A stretch of DNA of 64,000 bases, taken from Athripsodes cinereus. Lineage: Eukaryota > Arthropoda > Insecta > Trichoptera > Leptoceridae. The notes beneath the pieces are model-generated. The model worked only from the letters and a program-made list of their open reading frames with translations. It did not search any database and had not been told where the DNA came from. The first letter of the stretch is position 1. Each line of letters begins with the position of its first letter. The stretch covers positions 7,316,001 to 7,380,000 of the forward strand of contig OX388320.1 of assembly GCA_947579605.1 (NCBI GenBank), in the 5' to 3' direction. Position numbers and translations under genes: made by a program. This document shows, piece by piece, positions 32,726 through 45,959 of this stretch.

Positions 32726-34669
32726 TTTTGAATTTTTTTTTAATAGGACAATAATTAAGAGGAATGTTTTGGAGACTCACTCTCCCGATCGTTTTACGAA
32801 GTTATTTTATATTGTATATTTGATGTTGTTTGGCTAGCTCGCCAAATTATACAATACAAATTTAGAATATTGTATGGATTTCAAGGGTATAGTTTCAATA
32901 ATAAAATTTAAGTGACAAAAAAACAATGAGTTGGCGCATTTGGAAGAACTAACTACCCAGACACAACGTGGTAACGAGAGAAGGTTAATATAACATTGAA
33001 GACACTGGATGCAATGGTTTGATTTGTGAGAGAATCTAAAAAAACGCAAGTGTTAGATCGTACTCACTAACTTGTTGAAATACGAGTTCTCACCTTTGGG
33101 ACTCTACCTAGTTTAGCGTAATTCGTATTATAAGTGTAAAAATATCAGCTTAGTTATGTTTGTATTCTTACTTATTCAATAACTTTAATTGGTTCACATT
33201 GAGGCGCACTGAAACAAATATAGAGATTTAATGATTTGTGTAGCTATATGGCATTACTAGCATGACCTGACTCGTTGTGTCTTAGACTAATTGCAAAATA
33301 ATTTGTTGTAAATACGATTATGTTGCACTATATAATCTATAACGACCTTATAACATACGAGATTCATTCATAAATAAATAGAATAAACTTTGTAAAAAGG
33401 TTCAGTTAGGATTTATGGAAATATGTTTGAAAAAAGGATTCGAAATACGACACAAAGCAAAATAAATATGTCATTGATCAAACAAAGAACGTCGGCTTAT
33501 AATAGGAGTATGGCGCACATACCGCGTTATGATAAGTAGTCTACTGCATCTGACAATAAAATGATGGTGTTGGAAAAAGACGAATGTCCTGTCTGAGAAA
33601 TATAAGAAAATGGACAGGAGTCTAAGGAATAGAGACGTTGTTCCAACTAGCACCGGACATGGAGTGAAGCCTGAAACGGTATTCAAAGAAGAAACTAAAT
33701 AAATACTCTAAGCTAAATCAATAAAATATGTCCCTCCAAACTATCAAAGTTTTTTCAAAATTCGGAATAGAAAACTAGTAGACACACTGTAGGTAAGACG
33801 AAACTTTATCCTTTTCTGTGTCCTACAAAAGCATAATTATCTGACTTTAGAGTTTTCTTAGGCAAGAGACACGTAAGAAACTACCCACATATTTAGAAAC
33901 ACCCAGTTTTATATAAAACATACATTGTCAATAGTGTTTTACGCATGCTTGAATGTTTTAATTGATTGATATTTGTTGATTTTAATTAAGTGACTGTCAA
34001 CTTACGTTATTATTACTGTAGAGTGACCAATTCAAAAAGTTCTCATGACTAAATTATGCTGAATTATACCTACCTTCATTTGTTGTGTGTGTTGTGCATG
34101 TATTGATCTATTTCTTTTCATGATTACAGAGAAACTAATCATATACACTACGCTTAGAAGAAACTACTTGTGTAAATGATTGCGGCTATGAAAATGCAAC
34201 TAGTTTTAAAAACTTTGTTTGCAACTGCAACAACAAAATGCAACTAGTTTTAAAATCTAGTCTTAAGGTATTTTGTATTAATTTAGGCACACAACTAGTA
34301 CGTAGTAAATACCTTACTGTAAGTTAACTTTAAGTTCTTTTTGTAAAACAATGGAGTCGGTGGACATTAACGGTTGTTTTTAATTTTGGGGAGGATTTTG
34401 TCGGGGATAGCCCTTCAGACGAATCTCGAGTCCTTCCTTAAGAAGAATTTGCATGAAGAGTATGGATGACATAGGAATTGACATTCCTGCAACATCCATG
34501 CGTGAGGGAGGGTGCAACACTTAATGTGTATCATACCTAGCTCCGTTTCTGATGATCAACTCATTCTTTATTTTCCTTAATTTCTATTTTGTTAGTTGAC
34601 AACTCATGAAGTCTATTTGGCACAACATAGAAAGCTTTTGATAAAAATGTTTGTACACGTCAGGAGATA

Positions 34670-34760
34670 GAGATGACAACGTGCACGTTCATTATATGCA
34701 GCTGGTCTGCTGGCTACCCCACTTGTGGGATATGCCATGATGGTATAGTAGTAGTAGTCT
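34670..34760 (+). repeat. Repeat H 3' end with (TAG)n tail
   Basis: 'attatatgcagctggtctgc', 'tggctaccccacttgtggga', 'tatgccatgatggta' then TAG repeats. Confidence 0.7.
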
Positions 34761-35334
34761 AATGATTGACTACAAATTTGTTGCATGCAATTTGTTTTGT
34801 TAAAGATGCCGTGATGGAATAAATAGAAAGAAATTCCAAATCGAACGTTTCAAGGCGTTTCCTTCCAAAAAATAAAAAAAGTAAAATAGCAAAGTAGTCG
34901 GAACCAAAAAGACAGAAAAGACAAAATTAAACCGAGAAATTTAATGATGAAAATTAACCGTGGGGAATAGACAGAATAGATGCAGTGACCCAAAGGCCCA
35001 AAATGATACCCTAAATCTGTATTACAACAAAAACCATAGATAAGAATGATAAAAAAATAATCGTGACTTAAGTACTTGTTACAATCATCATTTCTATAAA
35101 GCTTTAAGCCAATATAAGAGATACAAGATAATTAGATATTTGCAATACTATGTAGGTACGTGTAACATATATTTTATATCGTGTTAAGAAACATTTGTTG
35201 TATTCCATGAAAATAACCTGTTGGTTAATATGCCCATTCAAAAATATTCAATTATTATTTAATAATAAAGCTCTTGTTTTTTGGATAGTACCTATGAATC
35301 TTTACCAAAGTCAAACTGCAATGCTATCTTTTTC

Positions 35335-35420
35335 TATTCGTGGAGCACTCGACAAAGAATAATTGGTTTCTCTATTTAGTAAGTTTTCGAGTATTCTATA
35401 AAAGGCAGGAGTTATGAGTT
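35335..35420 (+). repeat. Repeat H 5' fragment
   Basis: 'cgtggagcactcgacaaag', 'agtaagttttcgagtattct' and 'ataaaaggcagg'. Confidence 0.6.
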
Positions 35421-36308
35421 AATAGTTTTTTTACAAATGTATACCTCGAACATGCATTTTTGTGGTTTACTGATAAAAATTGCATGTCGTGGGAAGCCGT
35501 TCCTTAGGAAAAAAAAACATTTTGTTCAAAGTCCGCATAGCATGAGAGCTCTGCTCTTGAAAAATCCTGGAGAAAGTGGTAAGAAAACTTTAAATGATCT
35601 TTTTTGATATCTACTATGTACACCTGCATCTATATGATTTAAAGTGATGGTCGGTAGACAAAAAGCAAAGTCTTGGATTTACAATGGAGAATTCCCAGTC
35701 AATTTCACCTTTACGGTGCATGTAAGTATGTTGCTTTCTGTGAGGGAGTTAGGGGGCAATTTATTTCGAACTCAGATTAATGCATTTTTTAATCAGGAAA
35801 TGATAGATTATTAACTTTTATTTTTTCTCTTCGCATGTATTTTCAAAAAAATAGAACACAGAACAGAGAAAAAACAGCAAAATCAAATCTCATCTTTTCA
35901 ACATTTGCAGGTAGGTATCTATTTAATGAATTTAGGTATACAAATATATCTACTAGAGGCACACATAGATGACTGAAGAAGATTTCCAAATGAACAAATT
36001 TTGTTCAATTACAGCGATTGAATAGACATTAGTATCATGCAATTTACTATTCTCGGCAACCAATCAGATGTGAGATAATTAATGTGTAACTATAAAATTA
36101 AATCATTAATGATTTAAAACCATTCATTAATAATGATCTACATTCACAGCCTCTGCGTAAGATCCAAATCCTTAGGTAAAAACTTTACAAAATACGTCAA
36201 AATTAACGGTATTTATTTTTACCAACGATTTTTAATATTGTTCATTGGCACTTTTACGTAAGATAGTCAAATCATAAACACTAATATCATAATATTTATT
36301 TCACGATA

Positions 36309-36560
36309 CTATACTACACCCTCACTTCGTAGGTAGAGGAACGGAACGCCATTTGATCTATCCTTATAGGTACCTATATACTTTTTCGTATCCTCCACAT
36401 TCATGCCATTTCTTATGCATGTACGCCTGTTTCTCTTACTCAACACGTTCATCAGTATTCTAATACGCGGTTCTTTTAGTATTTGATCCACATATGTCCA
36501 CGCATTCTTACACCCCCTATTTCAGATAAATCAATTCTCTTCGTGATCTGCTGAAACTTT
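36309..36560 (-). mobile_element. LINE-2 3' fragment
   Basis: On the minus strand: MDQILKE, then VLSKRNRR and RNGM, followed by GVPF, in the same order as the end of LINE-2 at 22654-23284. Diverged. Confidence 0.65.
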
Positions 36561-37189
36561 TTTACACTATTCCTTCAAACTTTTCGGAAATATTTGCAAT
36601 AAAATAAATGCCTAGCGCTTTTAATAACAAAAAAATGTATGTCTTGCGTATTCTGCTCATGAAAATATTTTTTTTTTATCGAGCCCGTATATCCATATAT
36701 ATTCCTTATACCTACGATGGAATCATGTTAAAGACTGGTTATCCCACTTGTAGGATATTCTAAGGTCCTGTCTGGGACTTTTTTGATCAAGTTTTTTCGT
36801 TTGCGGGATTGAAGTTCTTAAAATTTTTTGTTGTTGTTAAAATTGGAAATACACTCTATTATGGATGACTTCCGATTATTCAACATAAAGGAATCAGAGT
36901 TCGTATTCAGAAAACCGATTCATTACAAAATGACAGAAAAAATACGTTAAAACATTATTATTGAACTAACCTCTGTAGTGAACATCGCTCAATTAAATTA
37001 ACCGTGTGATCCAAATATAATGGTAATGTAATAGTAAGAAGCAATTACATAATGCACATAGATATATCAGGAAAGCAGTGGCAGCGCCTTCCATAAAAGC
37101 AGAAAAACCGGGTTTCACCTGAAGTTTCCGAATTTGAAAATAATTAAAAAACGATGAAGTAACATGTAAGTTATCGATAATCCTTGTTT

Positions 37190-37345
37190 GGAGTCCGAGG
37201 TAGGTGTTCGAAAAATAGGCATTTACCATCTTAAATTCAACGATGAGGTATGCGAAATATCTTGAATTTCTTAATTTATTGGCACAAAGTGCACAGCTTG
37301 GATGTTTATTACATTTAGCTGATCTGCTGGTTACTCCACTTGTGA
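37190..37345 (+). repeat. Repeat H copy interrupted by a palindromic insertion
   Basis: Runs from 'ggtgttcgaaaaataggc' to 'ggttactccacttgtgat', then resumes after 37543 with 'atgtcgggatagtataatag' and TAG repeats. Confidence 0.7.
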
Positions 37346-37348
37346 TAT

Positions 37349-37541
37349 TGTAGCAAGGGCTACATTTCTATGGTCCCAGGTGTGCATCGACCTTTAGATA
37401 ATGATAAGCAAAATTCACGAGCCTTATCTGATAATGTAACAATTATTTAAATGTCCAATAACGGCTCGTGAATTTTGCTTATCATTATCTAAAGGTCGAT
37501 GCACACCTGGGACCATAGAAATGTAGCCCTTGCTACAATAT
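37349..37541. mobile_element. Palindromic element (MITE-8) inserted in repeat H
   Basis: Arms of ~78 bp, essentially perfect, from TGTAGCAAGGGCTACATTTC to its complement, with a ~40-nt loop. ATAT lies on both sides and may be the target duplication. Confidence 0.8.
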
Positions 37542-37638
37542 ATGTCGGGATAGTATAATAGTAGTAGGTAGGTACATCATTTGTTTCACTACACACATTG
37601 TTTTTAGTAGGTTTATTTTTGTCTCGCGCAAGTCTTTT

Positions 37639-37701
37639 AGAGCATAGGATCAGCGTTCTAGAGCATAGGATCAGCGTTCTAGAGCATAGGATCAGCGTTC
37701 T
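37639..37701. repeat. Three perfect copies of a 21-bp tandem repeat
   Basis: Unit AGAGCATAGGATCAGCGTTC plus T, three times in a row without substitutions. Confidence 0.85.
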
Positions 37702-37727
37702 CTCGGTTTAACGATTTGTTACTCTAG

Positions 37728-37760
37728 GTCAGCGGTCGGTGAACTTTTTTAACCCTTAAC
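37728..37760 (+). repeat. hAT-type end-like sequence
   Basis: 'tcagcggtcggtgaactttt' resembles the CAGCGGTCGGCAAACTTT ends of Charlie-type hAT elements. The opposite end was not found. Confidence 0.4.
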
Positions 37761-38707
37761 CAATTAATTTTTGGCGTAAGTCGATATTACCCCCTACCCC
37801 ATTTTTAAATGTTTTGTAAAAATATCATTATAAATCATAGAGAAAAATTGAATGGACCGGTTTTCGTCCGATCACCTGAGTTAAATGTAAGCTCTTAGAT
37901 GGGTGACCATCACATAATGGAGTAAATATTTTTATTTAATTGTTATTTATTTATATTATTGTGCTTGTAGATTTGATGAATGAACGTTTGATGAATGTAC
38001 ATGAGAACTGAAAGTTTGCTATTTCTAACTAATTCTTATATGTGTATTAATATTTCTAGCTAATTCTTATATGTGTGTTAATAATTATTATAGTTGATAT
38101 TCGAATTCGACCCTCCGCACAAGCATTTGGTTGCTTATGGAGGGAGCATTTTCCTATGTGTAATATTATTTTGTTATTGAAATATCAATATATACTGTGT
38201 ATTTATGAATGAAAAAATAAATAAAAAAAAAAAACAATTTTTAAAGCGGTGTGGGGCTATTTTTTTCATCATACATAACTTATGGGAATAATAGGTATTT
38301 AATAACTTTTCACATTTAAGGGTGGGTTTACCCAATATAAAAACTCTGTAGGACCCTTCACTGCAGGTAAGTAGTACTAGTACTATGTATAGTATATCGT
38401 CCTCCCACAAAGTGCAGAACATTATGTTGTATATAGTTAATGAGTATAATGTAAGCAGTCAGATGTTACTTATAATATTATAGTAGCTCTTATAATCTGT
38501 ATCATTAACAGATCTAATTTATGACAAAATAATAATAATCATATATCCTTATATGTTTTCAGAAGTTACAAATTATACAACCCTCCGTATCCTTTTTCAA
38601 TTCTGATTAAAATTTTGTGGTTAAGGTTTGAAAGCGAGAATAGTCGACACTGGCTGGAGAGTTAAAAAACGATAGGTAATAGTTTTGTAGTTAATGGCTT
38701 TTATCCG

Positions 38708-38950
38708 TGGAATTCTCGACAAATACTTTTATTTTTCAATGTGTACCACTCTTTTCTGTAAGTTTAGGGTGCTGTAAAAGACAGGTTTTCATAAAACATC
38801 ACCGAATAAGACATTTAACATCTTAAAATCAGTGAGGAGCCACCCATCCTGAATGTTTTAATTATAATAGACGTGGAGAAGACGATTGGCATGTTTATTA
38901 TATGCCTTTAGTCTATTGGCTAGTCCATTTTTGGGAGACGCTGTGATGCT
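38708..38950 (+). repeat. Repeat H, near-complete copy
   Basis: From 'cgtggaattctcgacaaata' through 'ccacccatcctgaatg' and 'acgtggagaagacgattgg' to 'gacgctgtgatgctg'. Confidence 0.7.
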
Positions 38951-39194
38951 GTGGATTAATTTCAAAGTGAAAATTCATTGTCAAATTTAATAGTGAGATG
39001 TGGAGAGTGGTTAGAGGAATAAGACGTATTATTGTTACAAGTTGTTTTGAACGAAGTTTATGAGAAATATGGTGTGAGTAATATGAACTTGCACCCAGCA
39101 TGCATCATCTTAGCATAGTCTCAAATTTCAAATTCTTCAATTGAGAGGTATTTTCTTACTAATTTCCTTATGGAGCTATTTCCGTCCACTGCTG

Positions 39195-39384
39195 TGGGCC
39201 TAGTCAAAACACATTTTAGCGTTACGTTTTCGTTCAAACGTGGACGACGTTGCGAGAACGAGTCAATTTTCGTAGCTAAAATACACGAGTAGCTACGAAA
39301 ATTGACGCGTTTTCGCAACGTCGTCCACGCTTGAACGAAAACGAAACGAAAACGTAACGCTAAAATGTGTTTTGACTAGGCCCA
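39195..39384. mobile_element. Palindromic MITE-9 upstream of the cuticle-protein gene
   Basis: 190 bp with ~85-bp inverted arms; ends TGGGCCTAGTCAAAACAC and the complement. The arms carry TTTTAGCGTTACGTTTTC and the inner pair 'gtagctaaaat'/'gtagctacg'. It lies ~290 bp upstream of the TATA box. Confidence 0.78.
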
Positions 39385-39674
39385 CTGAACATAATACTTC
39401 AGGTAAATCTTTTAGATTATTCATTCTTAACAAAAGTCTCTCGTCAAAAGTTAGTTGTACGGAGATGTGTATCAGTTTGTAGTGTGTGTATCATGTGTAT
39501 GTGTATCAATCTTCGAAAAGATTAAATTAAAAAAAAAGCATTCAAAGTTTCAATAGACCCTGATGTTTTGCTTATCTGCACAAATCTGATAGCAAGGTCA
39601 GACATATGTGTGATGTTAGTATGTTACCTATAGTTACCTCTACAGTACGCACCTTTGCCTTCTGAAGCTTGGAG

Positions 39675-39706
39675 TATATAAAGCATGTAACTTCTCAAAA
39701 GTCACA
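39675..39706 (+). promoter_or_regulatory. TATA box and initiator of the cuticle-type gene
   Basis: TATATAAAG at 39675-39683 with an initiator-like TCACAT at 39702-39707, 29 nt downstream. This leaves a 5' UTR of about 55 nt. Confidence 0.7.
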
Positions 39707-39759
39707 TCATTAGGTCCTTTGGAGATCAGTACAAGTAGTTTCACACTAAACCTCCCACA

Positions 39760-42700
39760 ATGCAGGCATTCGTAAGTTTAATCACGTAATATCAATTAAA
39801 TATTATTTCAATAGCGTGCTGTAAATCACATTTAATAATAATGTGACGTAAATTAAACGTTAAATTATTATCATTAAACATAAATGCATTCGAATTTAGT
39901 TAAGAAGCCTTGTATAAATTCTAACCATTTAATTTTTTTAAAATTAATTATGGCTTTCAGTCTGGCACGTGCATGTGACTTAGTAATTGAGGTTTACTTA
40001 GATATAGTGGTATACATTTTATATATATTGGTGAATATCTGTGATTGTTTTAAACCCCTTATACCAGCATATAATTGCTGTCTGGGGTCTTTAAATTAGA
40101 AGTCAACAGTGTTATTTATGAATGTGTTATATTTTTACAATGTTAATTTTTTAGAAATAAATAAATAAAAAAAAAAAAATGATCAAAGATGAAAAAAAAA
40201 AAAAAAAAAAAAAATAGTATGTGAATGTGAGTTTTGCTTGCCCCTTTCTATCTTTGCAAAAGTGAAATCTTCAAGTTAAAATTTAACTTGGGCAAGCGTG
40301 TCAAAGTGTTGTTTAAAAATCATACCCATCCGAATACCATTTCAAAAGAGTTTAATTCCAAGCATCAAACTAACTTTCTTAATTTAGGGCTGCTTTAGTA
40401 TGCAGTGACATACATCGCCTTGTCGTTAGACAACCTCAGATCGTCTTCGTTACAAACAGTCTGCATCATCATTATTACTAAATGTTAGAATGTTATATGT
40501 GTATTAACACAGGCTCACTTTTTCCAGATCCTTCTCTGTTTGGTAGCCGCTGCCGTCGCCATGCCATATGGTCCAGTACTGGAACCAGCATGGGGTGCAC
40601 CAGCCATCGCTCATGCTCCAGTAGCCTATGCCCAACCAATTGTTAAACAACTTGTTCAGCCACATTATGTTCATGCCGCTCCAATTGTTAAGACTGTGGC
40701 ACCCGCTGCATCCAGCTATTCCACATTCTCACAGGTAAAAGGAAAACTTATTATTCAAAGTAAATGTCCTACTCAATATTTATCCGACATCATCATCATT
40801 GTAAGTAAGCGACTCCTATACCAGTGTTATATTGGAGCCAGAGTTACACAGCTATTACTGATGTAGATAATGCTCATGGTCTCACCTGGTGGACCTCCTC
40901 TATATCCCCATAAAATTTAAAAATAATTTATTTTTGTAATTCATGTGAATCATTTGTGTGGTTTGGTATTAAAACTGCACAAATCCATCCCCAGTAAAAT
41001 GTCAGTAGAGCCCTAGAACGAAATATATTTTGACTGATTTCCATACTAACATTGATTTTTTCCGTCATGTTTCACATACATTTCATAGGGTTTCACTATA
41101 TTAGAAAATGCAGAATATGTATACAAATATTTGTACATACTTAGCTAAAATAATACGATTTTGGATTTGTCCGATTTTGATACCAAACTATTAATTTATT
41201 CAATTTCGAGTTTAAGAGGCCCCTTTAGCAAAAACGATAAAACATTCAATTTTCAACAAGTTTGGTACACAAACTTTCAAAACTTGTTGACCCTACGAAC
41301 ATTTCGATTTGATAATATATGAAAACAAATATTAATTACCAATATCAAACTTTCACTTTGAAAAAATACTTGATTTTAACTTCATAGTATTCGTTTACAA
41401 AAAAACATATTTCTAAAAATCGAGTTCGGGGGTGTGTTTGGTACATAAATGCACGAGAATCCTACAAATTTTCATATTTTTTTTAAATATTACGAATACT
41501 TAGATAGTAATTACAATTAAAGGACAAATAAATTCTATTTTTTTTTGTTTTTTTCATGGATATTGACCGATTTAAAAAATATTTTTTTGATAAAATTTCT
41601 CATATTTAGAAACCAAAAATCACCACATTAATTCGATTTTTTGTATACCTACTAAAAAAAGCTTGCTAAAATCTATAGTATATATATGCTTGATGGGATG
41701 AATAAAAAATATTATATTTTACAAATAATTTGTATTTTGATATAACAAAGGGTACCTACCTAAATAAATCTCGTCATTCTGCGATTTATTTATTTTATAG
41801 TAAAAAACTAATATTGGTAATAAATATTTGTTTTTTTATTTTATCAAATCAATATGTTCGCAAGAGTCAACAAGTTTTGGCAGTTTTTCTATCAAATTTG
41901 TTAAAAATTGAGTATTTTACCGAATTCATGGAATTGAGTAAAATTGAATAGAATTGAATCCTGACATTTTTTTATCACTATATATTAATTTGATTTAACA
42001 ATTTACCAATGTCATTGTCAACAGTCCATATTTATGGACTGTTTTCTCCAATATCCCCAATCAGGGCATTGAATGAAGCAAAAACCTCATTTTGTTAGAA
42101 TTATAAAAGTTATATTTATCAACTTACACTAATTAAAACGACTAATTAAATGGGAAATATTTATAAACGTGCACACTTTAGGGTTAACGCTCTAACGCTG
42201 CGTGTGTAATATGAACGCGTTGTCATTGAATAAAATACATGCGTGTGTGAGTGACAATATGAAATGGTCCATACACGGATGTACGTATGTGTGTGTGTGT
42301 TGTTAAGAGCATAGGAAGTGCCTATTACTTGTTATTGTCACAATTTGCTCATTTACGTTTTAAATATATTATGTTTGCTAATAACATATTATGTACTCTT
42401 AGCATCGAATACTTTATATGTTTGTTCCCAAAGGGCTCAAATCACTGGAAAACGGGTGGATTGTTTCCTTGAGAGGTTTTAGTTTTGCAATAGTCGGTAC
42501 ACTAAAATTCATGTAAGAAAAAGGAACGCCAAAATTATGACCTCTAAAAGTTAATAAGTCATTATCTCGATTTTACAGGTCCATGTTAGCCACCCACAAC
42601 CAATAGTTAAGCACGTTGTTTCTCAACCCGTCTACGCTCAACCCATCGTCAAGCAAGTTGTAGCTCAACCAGTCTACCAGCCAGTCGTCAAGCAAGTTTA

Positions 42701-42764
42701 TGCTCAACCACTCGTTAAGCAGGTGGTTGCTGCCCAGCCCGTCTATGCTCACAACCCATGGTAA
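39760..42764 (+). CDS. Cuticle-type low-complexity secreted protein, 3 exons, 134 aa
   Basis: Exons 39760-39771 (MQAF, donor GTAAGT), 40528-40734 and 42579-42764; all junctions are phase 0 GT-AG, total 405 nt with stop. Signal peptide MQAFILLCLVAAAVA, cleavage before MPYGP. The mature chain is Ala/Val/Pro/Gln/His-rich with tandem units: AYAQPIVKQL, AAPIVKTVAP, then in exon 3 QPIVKHV, YAQPIVKQV, YQPVVKQV, YAQPLVKQV, ending PVYAHNPW. No chitin-binding R&R consensus is visible, so it belongs with the low-complexity insect cuticular or extracellular-matrix proteins rather than CPR. Family knowledge: such proteins are secreted by epidermis in bursts around moulting. The large second intron (1.8 kb) shows nothing else recognisable. 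Confidence 0.93.
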
Positions 42765-42824
42765 ATAAATGAGAACATCGATAGCCCCTTTGTGATCATG
42801 TTGTTAGTACACGCCGCGCCGCTC

Positions 42825-42830
42825 AATAAA
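42825..42830 (+). terminator. Polyadenylation signal of the cuticle-type gene
   Basis: AATAAA 60 nt after the stop codon. Confidence 0.65.
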
Positions 42831-43553
42831 TTGCCCTTGTAAAAATATTGGCGTTCAGAATATTTTTGTTTAAATTTTTAAAAAGAAGAATTTAATAAAC
42901 ATTATTTTAGCAAACAAAAAAAACTTTAAACCTGTTGATAAAATGTTATTAATTATTTATTTATATCTGTTAATAAATTTATATTAAATGAAATAAATGT
43001 TTTTTTTTAACATAATCCTTTTATATCTGCTTTGTTTGAACCGTCGGTAATCTGGCGGTAGTTTTGAATTCCAAGCGAAAGGTCCGTGACCAGGGGGGCA
43101 AAAAGGCCACTTTATATGAATCATAATAGGATCATATTAGGAATTGTTAAACGATTTACCGGCAACATTTCACCAAATATGAATCATTTGATGAAATGAA
43201 TTGCATGTGAATCGCGTACAATCGTGACCATTTTACGAAAATTAGAGGAATTGCAACGGATCTGCTGGAAATTCAGGAAATGAATCATCTGTAGATGAAT
43301 TGCTCAATGTGGTCATTTTAGGCCCCCTGAATTCCATTGGCGACCTGCTGTAATATGTAGATACTTTATGAAACAAGCTATTACCTACATAGTGTGAGAG
43401 GAGTATTTGAGTCAATCATAAACCCAAATATTTCCGTAAAAAGCAAAAATGCAGGTGTATTCTCAATTCTATGTTTGTATTATAAATAGGTGGATACATA
43501 CTCTTGTAGGCGAATAGTTATCATTTTCATTAGTTTTATTAATTCATATTATC

Positions 43554-43760
43554 ACAGCATATTCCAAAAGTAGAGTAGCCAGCGGACTAACTACATAAAA
43601 TATACAACCAAGTCGTTTTCCCCGTGCTAGTAAAGTAAAAGTTAACACATTCAAGAAGGGTGGCACACTTCATCGCTGAATTAAAGATATTATATGTTTT
43701 ATTATGATGTATGACGAATGCCTTTTAAAAAACTCACAGAAGAAAGTGGGAAACAAAAGA
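43554..43760 (-). repeat. Repeat H, near-complete copy
   Basis: 'agagtagccagcggacta', 'aaccaagtcgttttccccgt', 'agaagggtggc' and 'cacagaagaaagtggg'. Confidence 0.65.
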
Positions 43761-43867
43761 GAAAAAAGCAAAAATACAGGAGAATACTCATTACGTTGTA
43801 TATCTTAGGTATAGGTTTATACTTCACACGAACAGTCATTTTCTAAGATGAATAATCATAATTGAAC

Positions 43868-44283
43868 TCGTTTCATTCTGCTATATGGTTGCGAGACGTG
43901 GACCATTAGCAAGAGTCAAAGTGGACGGTTGGCGGCCCAAAGGCCGTGAGATGTGATGTGATGCTACAGACGCGTGCTGAAGATCCATTGGTCAGGTGTT
44001 AATCAGGGTAGGCGAAAGAAGGCAACTCCTTAAAAGAATCAGCCATCAACGAGTTAAGTGGATTGGCCTCAACAACAGGCACCCAGGCTTACTTATCACC
44101 ATCGTGGAAGGCAAGACCGAAGGCTGAAATGGTAGAGGCCGATATAGAGACACCTATATGGACCAACTGAAGAAGGAAATGAACTGAGGCACATAGGTAA
44201 AACTAAAGAGACTAGCTGAAAATAGAGAGGAATGGAAAAGAAAATCTAAACTCGTTGCAGAGCAATCCAACGGATTGTAACAC
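43868..44283 (+). mobile_element. LINE-1a fragment, degenerate
   Basis: Starts at the LLYGCETWTISKS block and runs to the terminal 'caatccaacggattgtaa', with several frameshifts and an internal deletion relative to 2177-3240. It ends in an AT-rich tail as the other copies do. Confidence 0.82.
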
Positions 44284-45052
44284 ACTATAATTATATTACT
44301 CGTTTTCATACGAATGGAACAATTTCATTGTAAGGATTAATGGGATCAATGAAACGTCAGGATACATAATCAGAAAGGAAATGACATAATACGGCGTAGT
44401 TTGCATATTAGGGTGATGCTTAAAAATTACTCTTTTTATTTTGTTCTATTACATAAATTTAGACGTTTATGCAATTTTTTACAAAACTTGAATAAAATAG
44501 GTTTCGTTGCCAGAGGTTGAAACTTAGAAATAAAATTGACTAAAATTCAAAGACTGTTGCTGAAAATTTGATTTTTTATTTATTTGACCAGTATTTCAAA
44601 CATAACATGACATGAAAATCTACCTAACTGGGCATGAGCCCGTATCAAGGCAAGCCGAATCAGTTTCTTTACTTTGTCTCAGCGCTTTAACATTCTTTAC
44701 TTTACTTTGGCAACCTTCCCCACTCCATTCAATTACACAATCTTTATACACAATACACACGTATACGTACCCACAAATGCATCCATGCAGGCATTTTGTG
44801 TTGTTTGAATGTTGGGTCATGGGGCGAGACTTCGGGGTCTCATGTGTTTATTTATTTATTTTTTAATAAATTATAATTTACATACATACTTTATTGATGC
44901 TGCCCAATACCTAGATGAAGTTTCTGGACACCTCAACGCAGTTTTTTGCTTCAAAATGTATGTTTATTTGTAAATTTTATATGTACTTTTTCTTTTTATT
45001 CATTGTAACCTAGGTTAAGAAAATATTTTTGTTTGTTTTATTGTTATTGTTT

Positions 45053-45058
<6 letters not shown>

Positions 45059-45109
<51 letters not shown>
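45059..45109. repeat. (AT)n microsatellite, about 51 bp
   Basis: Uninterrupted AT dinucleotides. Confidence 0.9.
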
Positions 45110-45112
<3 letters not shown>

Positions 45113-45117
45113 ATTTT

Positions 45118-45735
45118 ATTTGTTTGCTTCTCTCGGCTAGAGGGACATCGAAGGAGTGTAGTCAAAAGATTCCACACACGGGGTTGTTTTTGGCCGGCCA
45201 GCCCTTCAGGCTGCCCACAATGGCACCTTCGGTATGGACAAGATTTGTTAAGTGTAGAATTCGGATAAATGGAAGTCCCCAGACTTCTGCGGTATCCGGG
45301 TGGACGGTGGGTCTCCTTCAATGATGCTGCCCAACTAGGTATATCCTGTACTAGGGCAAACATATCACAAACATATCAATCATATACAAACATATACCAA
45401 CACAATTATAAAAAGCATTCATCTCCTACATATACACAATCACATGTGTGTACTTTAGTCATTTGATGTTTTTCCTCTCTCTTCCTATTTTCAGTACCAT
45501 TGCTTTTTCTTTCTTAATTGGAAATGGTTGATTGTACTTCAAAGGTTCTGTTTTTTTGTGTGAAGTGTATTTTGTGTCAACTGCATGTATGTTGCATTAT
45601 AATATAATTCCAAACAATGTTTGCAAACATTGCTGGTTTTCTAGTTGTAGTTGATTTGGCTGTGTATGTATTATTGTTAATGTCCGAATTGTATGTTTGC
45701 AAGATAAGATTAAATAAAATATAATAAAAAATTCT
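45118..45735 (+). mobile_element. Probable LINE 3' region
   Basis: A GC-richer block (45130-45345) with short open frames in several registers is followed by a T/G-rich 3' UTR ending 'aagattaaataaaatataat'. Class not recognised. Confidence 0.4.
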
Positions 45736-45959
45736 TAAAGATAAAAAAAAAATTGTAGTGTATATTTTAAATATTTTTTTCGGGAAAAATTACAGCGGTT
45801 ACAAAAAGTGTTAAAACACATAAAAATAGTTTGCCAACATTTGGCATCATTTTATTAATGTGGCCACCCTGCATGGTGCCACTACTTAGAATTTTTGAAT
45901 ATGAGAATAAATTAGTCGGCATTATACTTCCGTGGCGAATACTGTGTTTTATTTTTTTT

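Larger units (their letters stand above)
29723..39674. other. Ten-kilobase gene-free, repeat-rich interval
   Basis: No host gene could be supported on either strand. The short open frames lack splice partners, start context and family motifs. Individually listed repeats account for about a fifth of it. The longest stretches in which I recognise nothing are 32726-34660 and 35421-36308. Confidence 0.5.

Noticed and set aside
37639..37701. CRISPR-like direct repeats
   Set aside because: Three head-to-tail 21-bp units without spacers in a eukaryotic genome: an ordinary tandem repeat.
45010..45363. 117-codon minus-strand frame
   Set aside because: Its N-terminal or C-terminal parts are translated (AT)n microsatellite; no family features.
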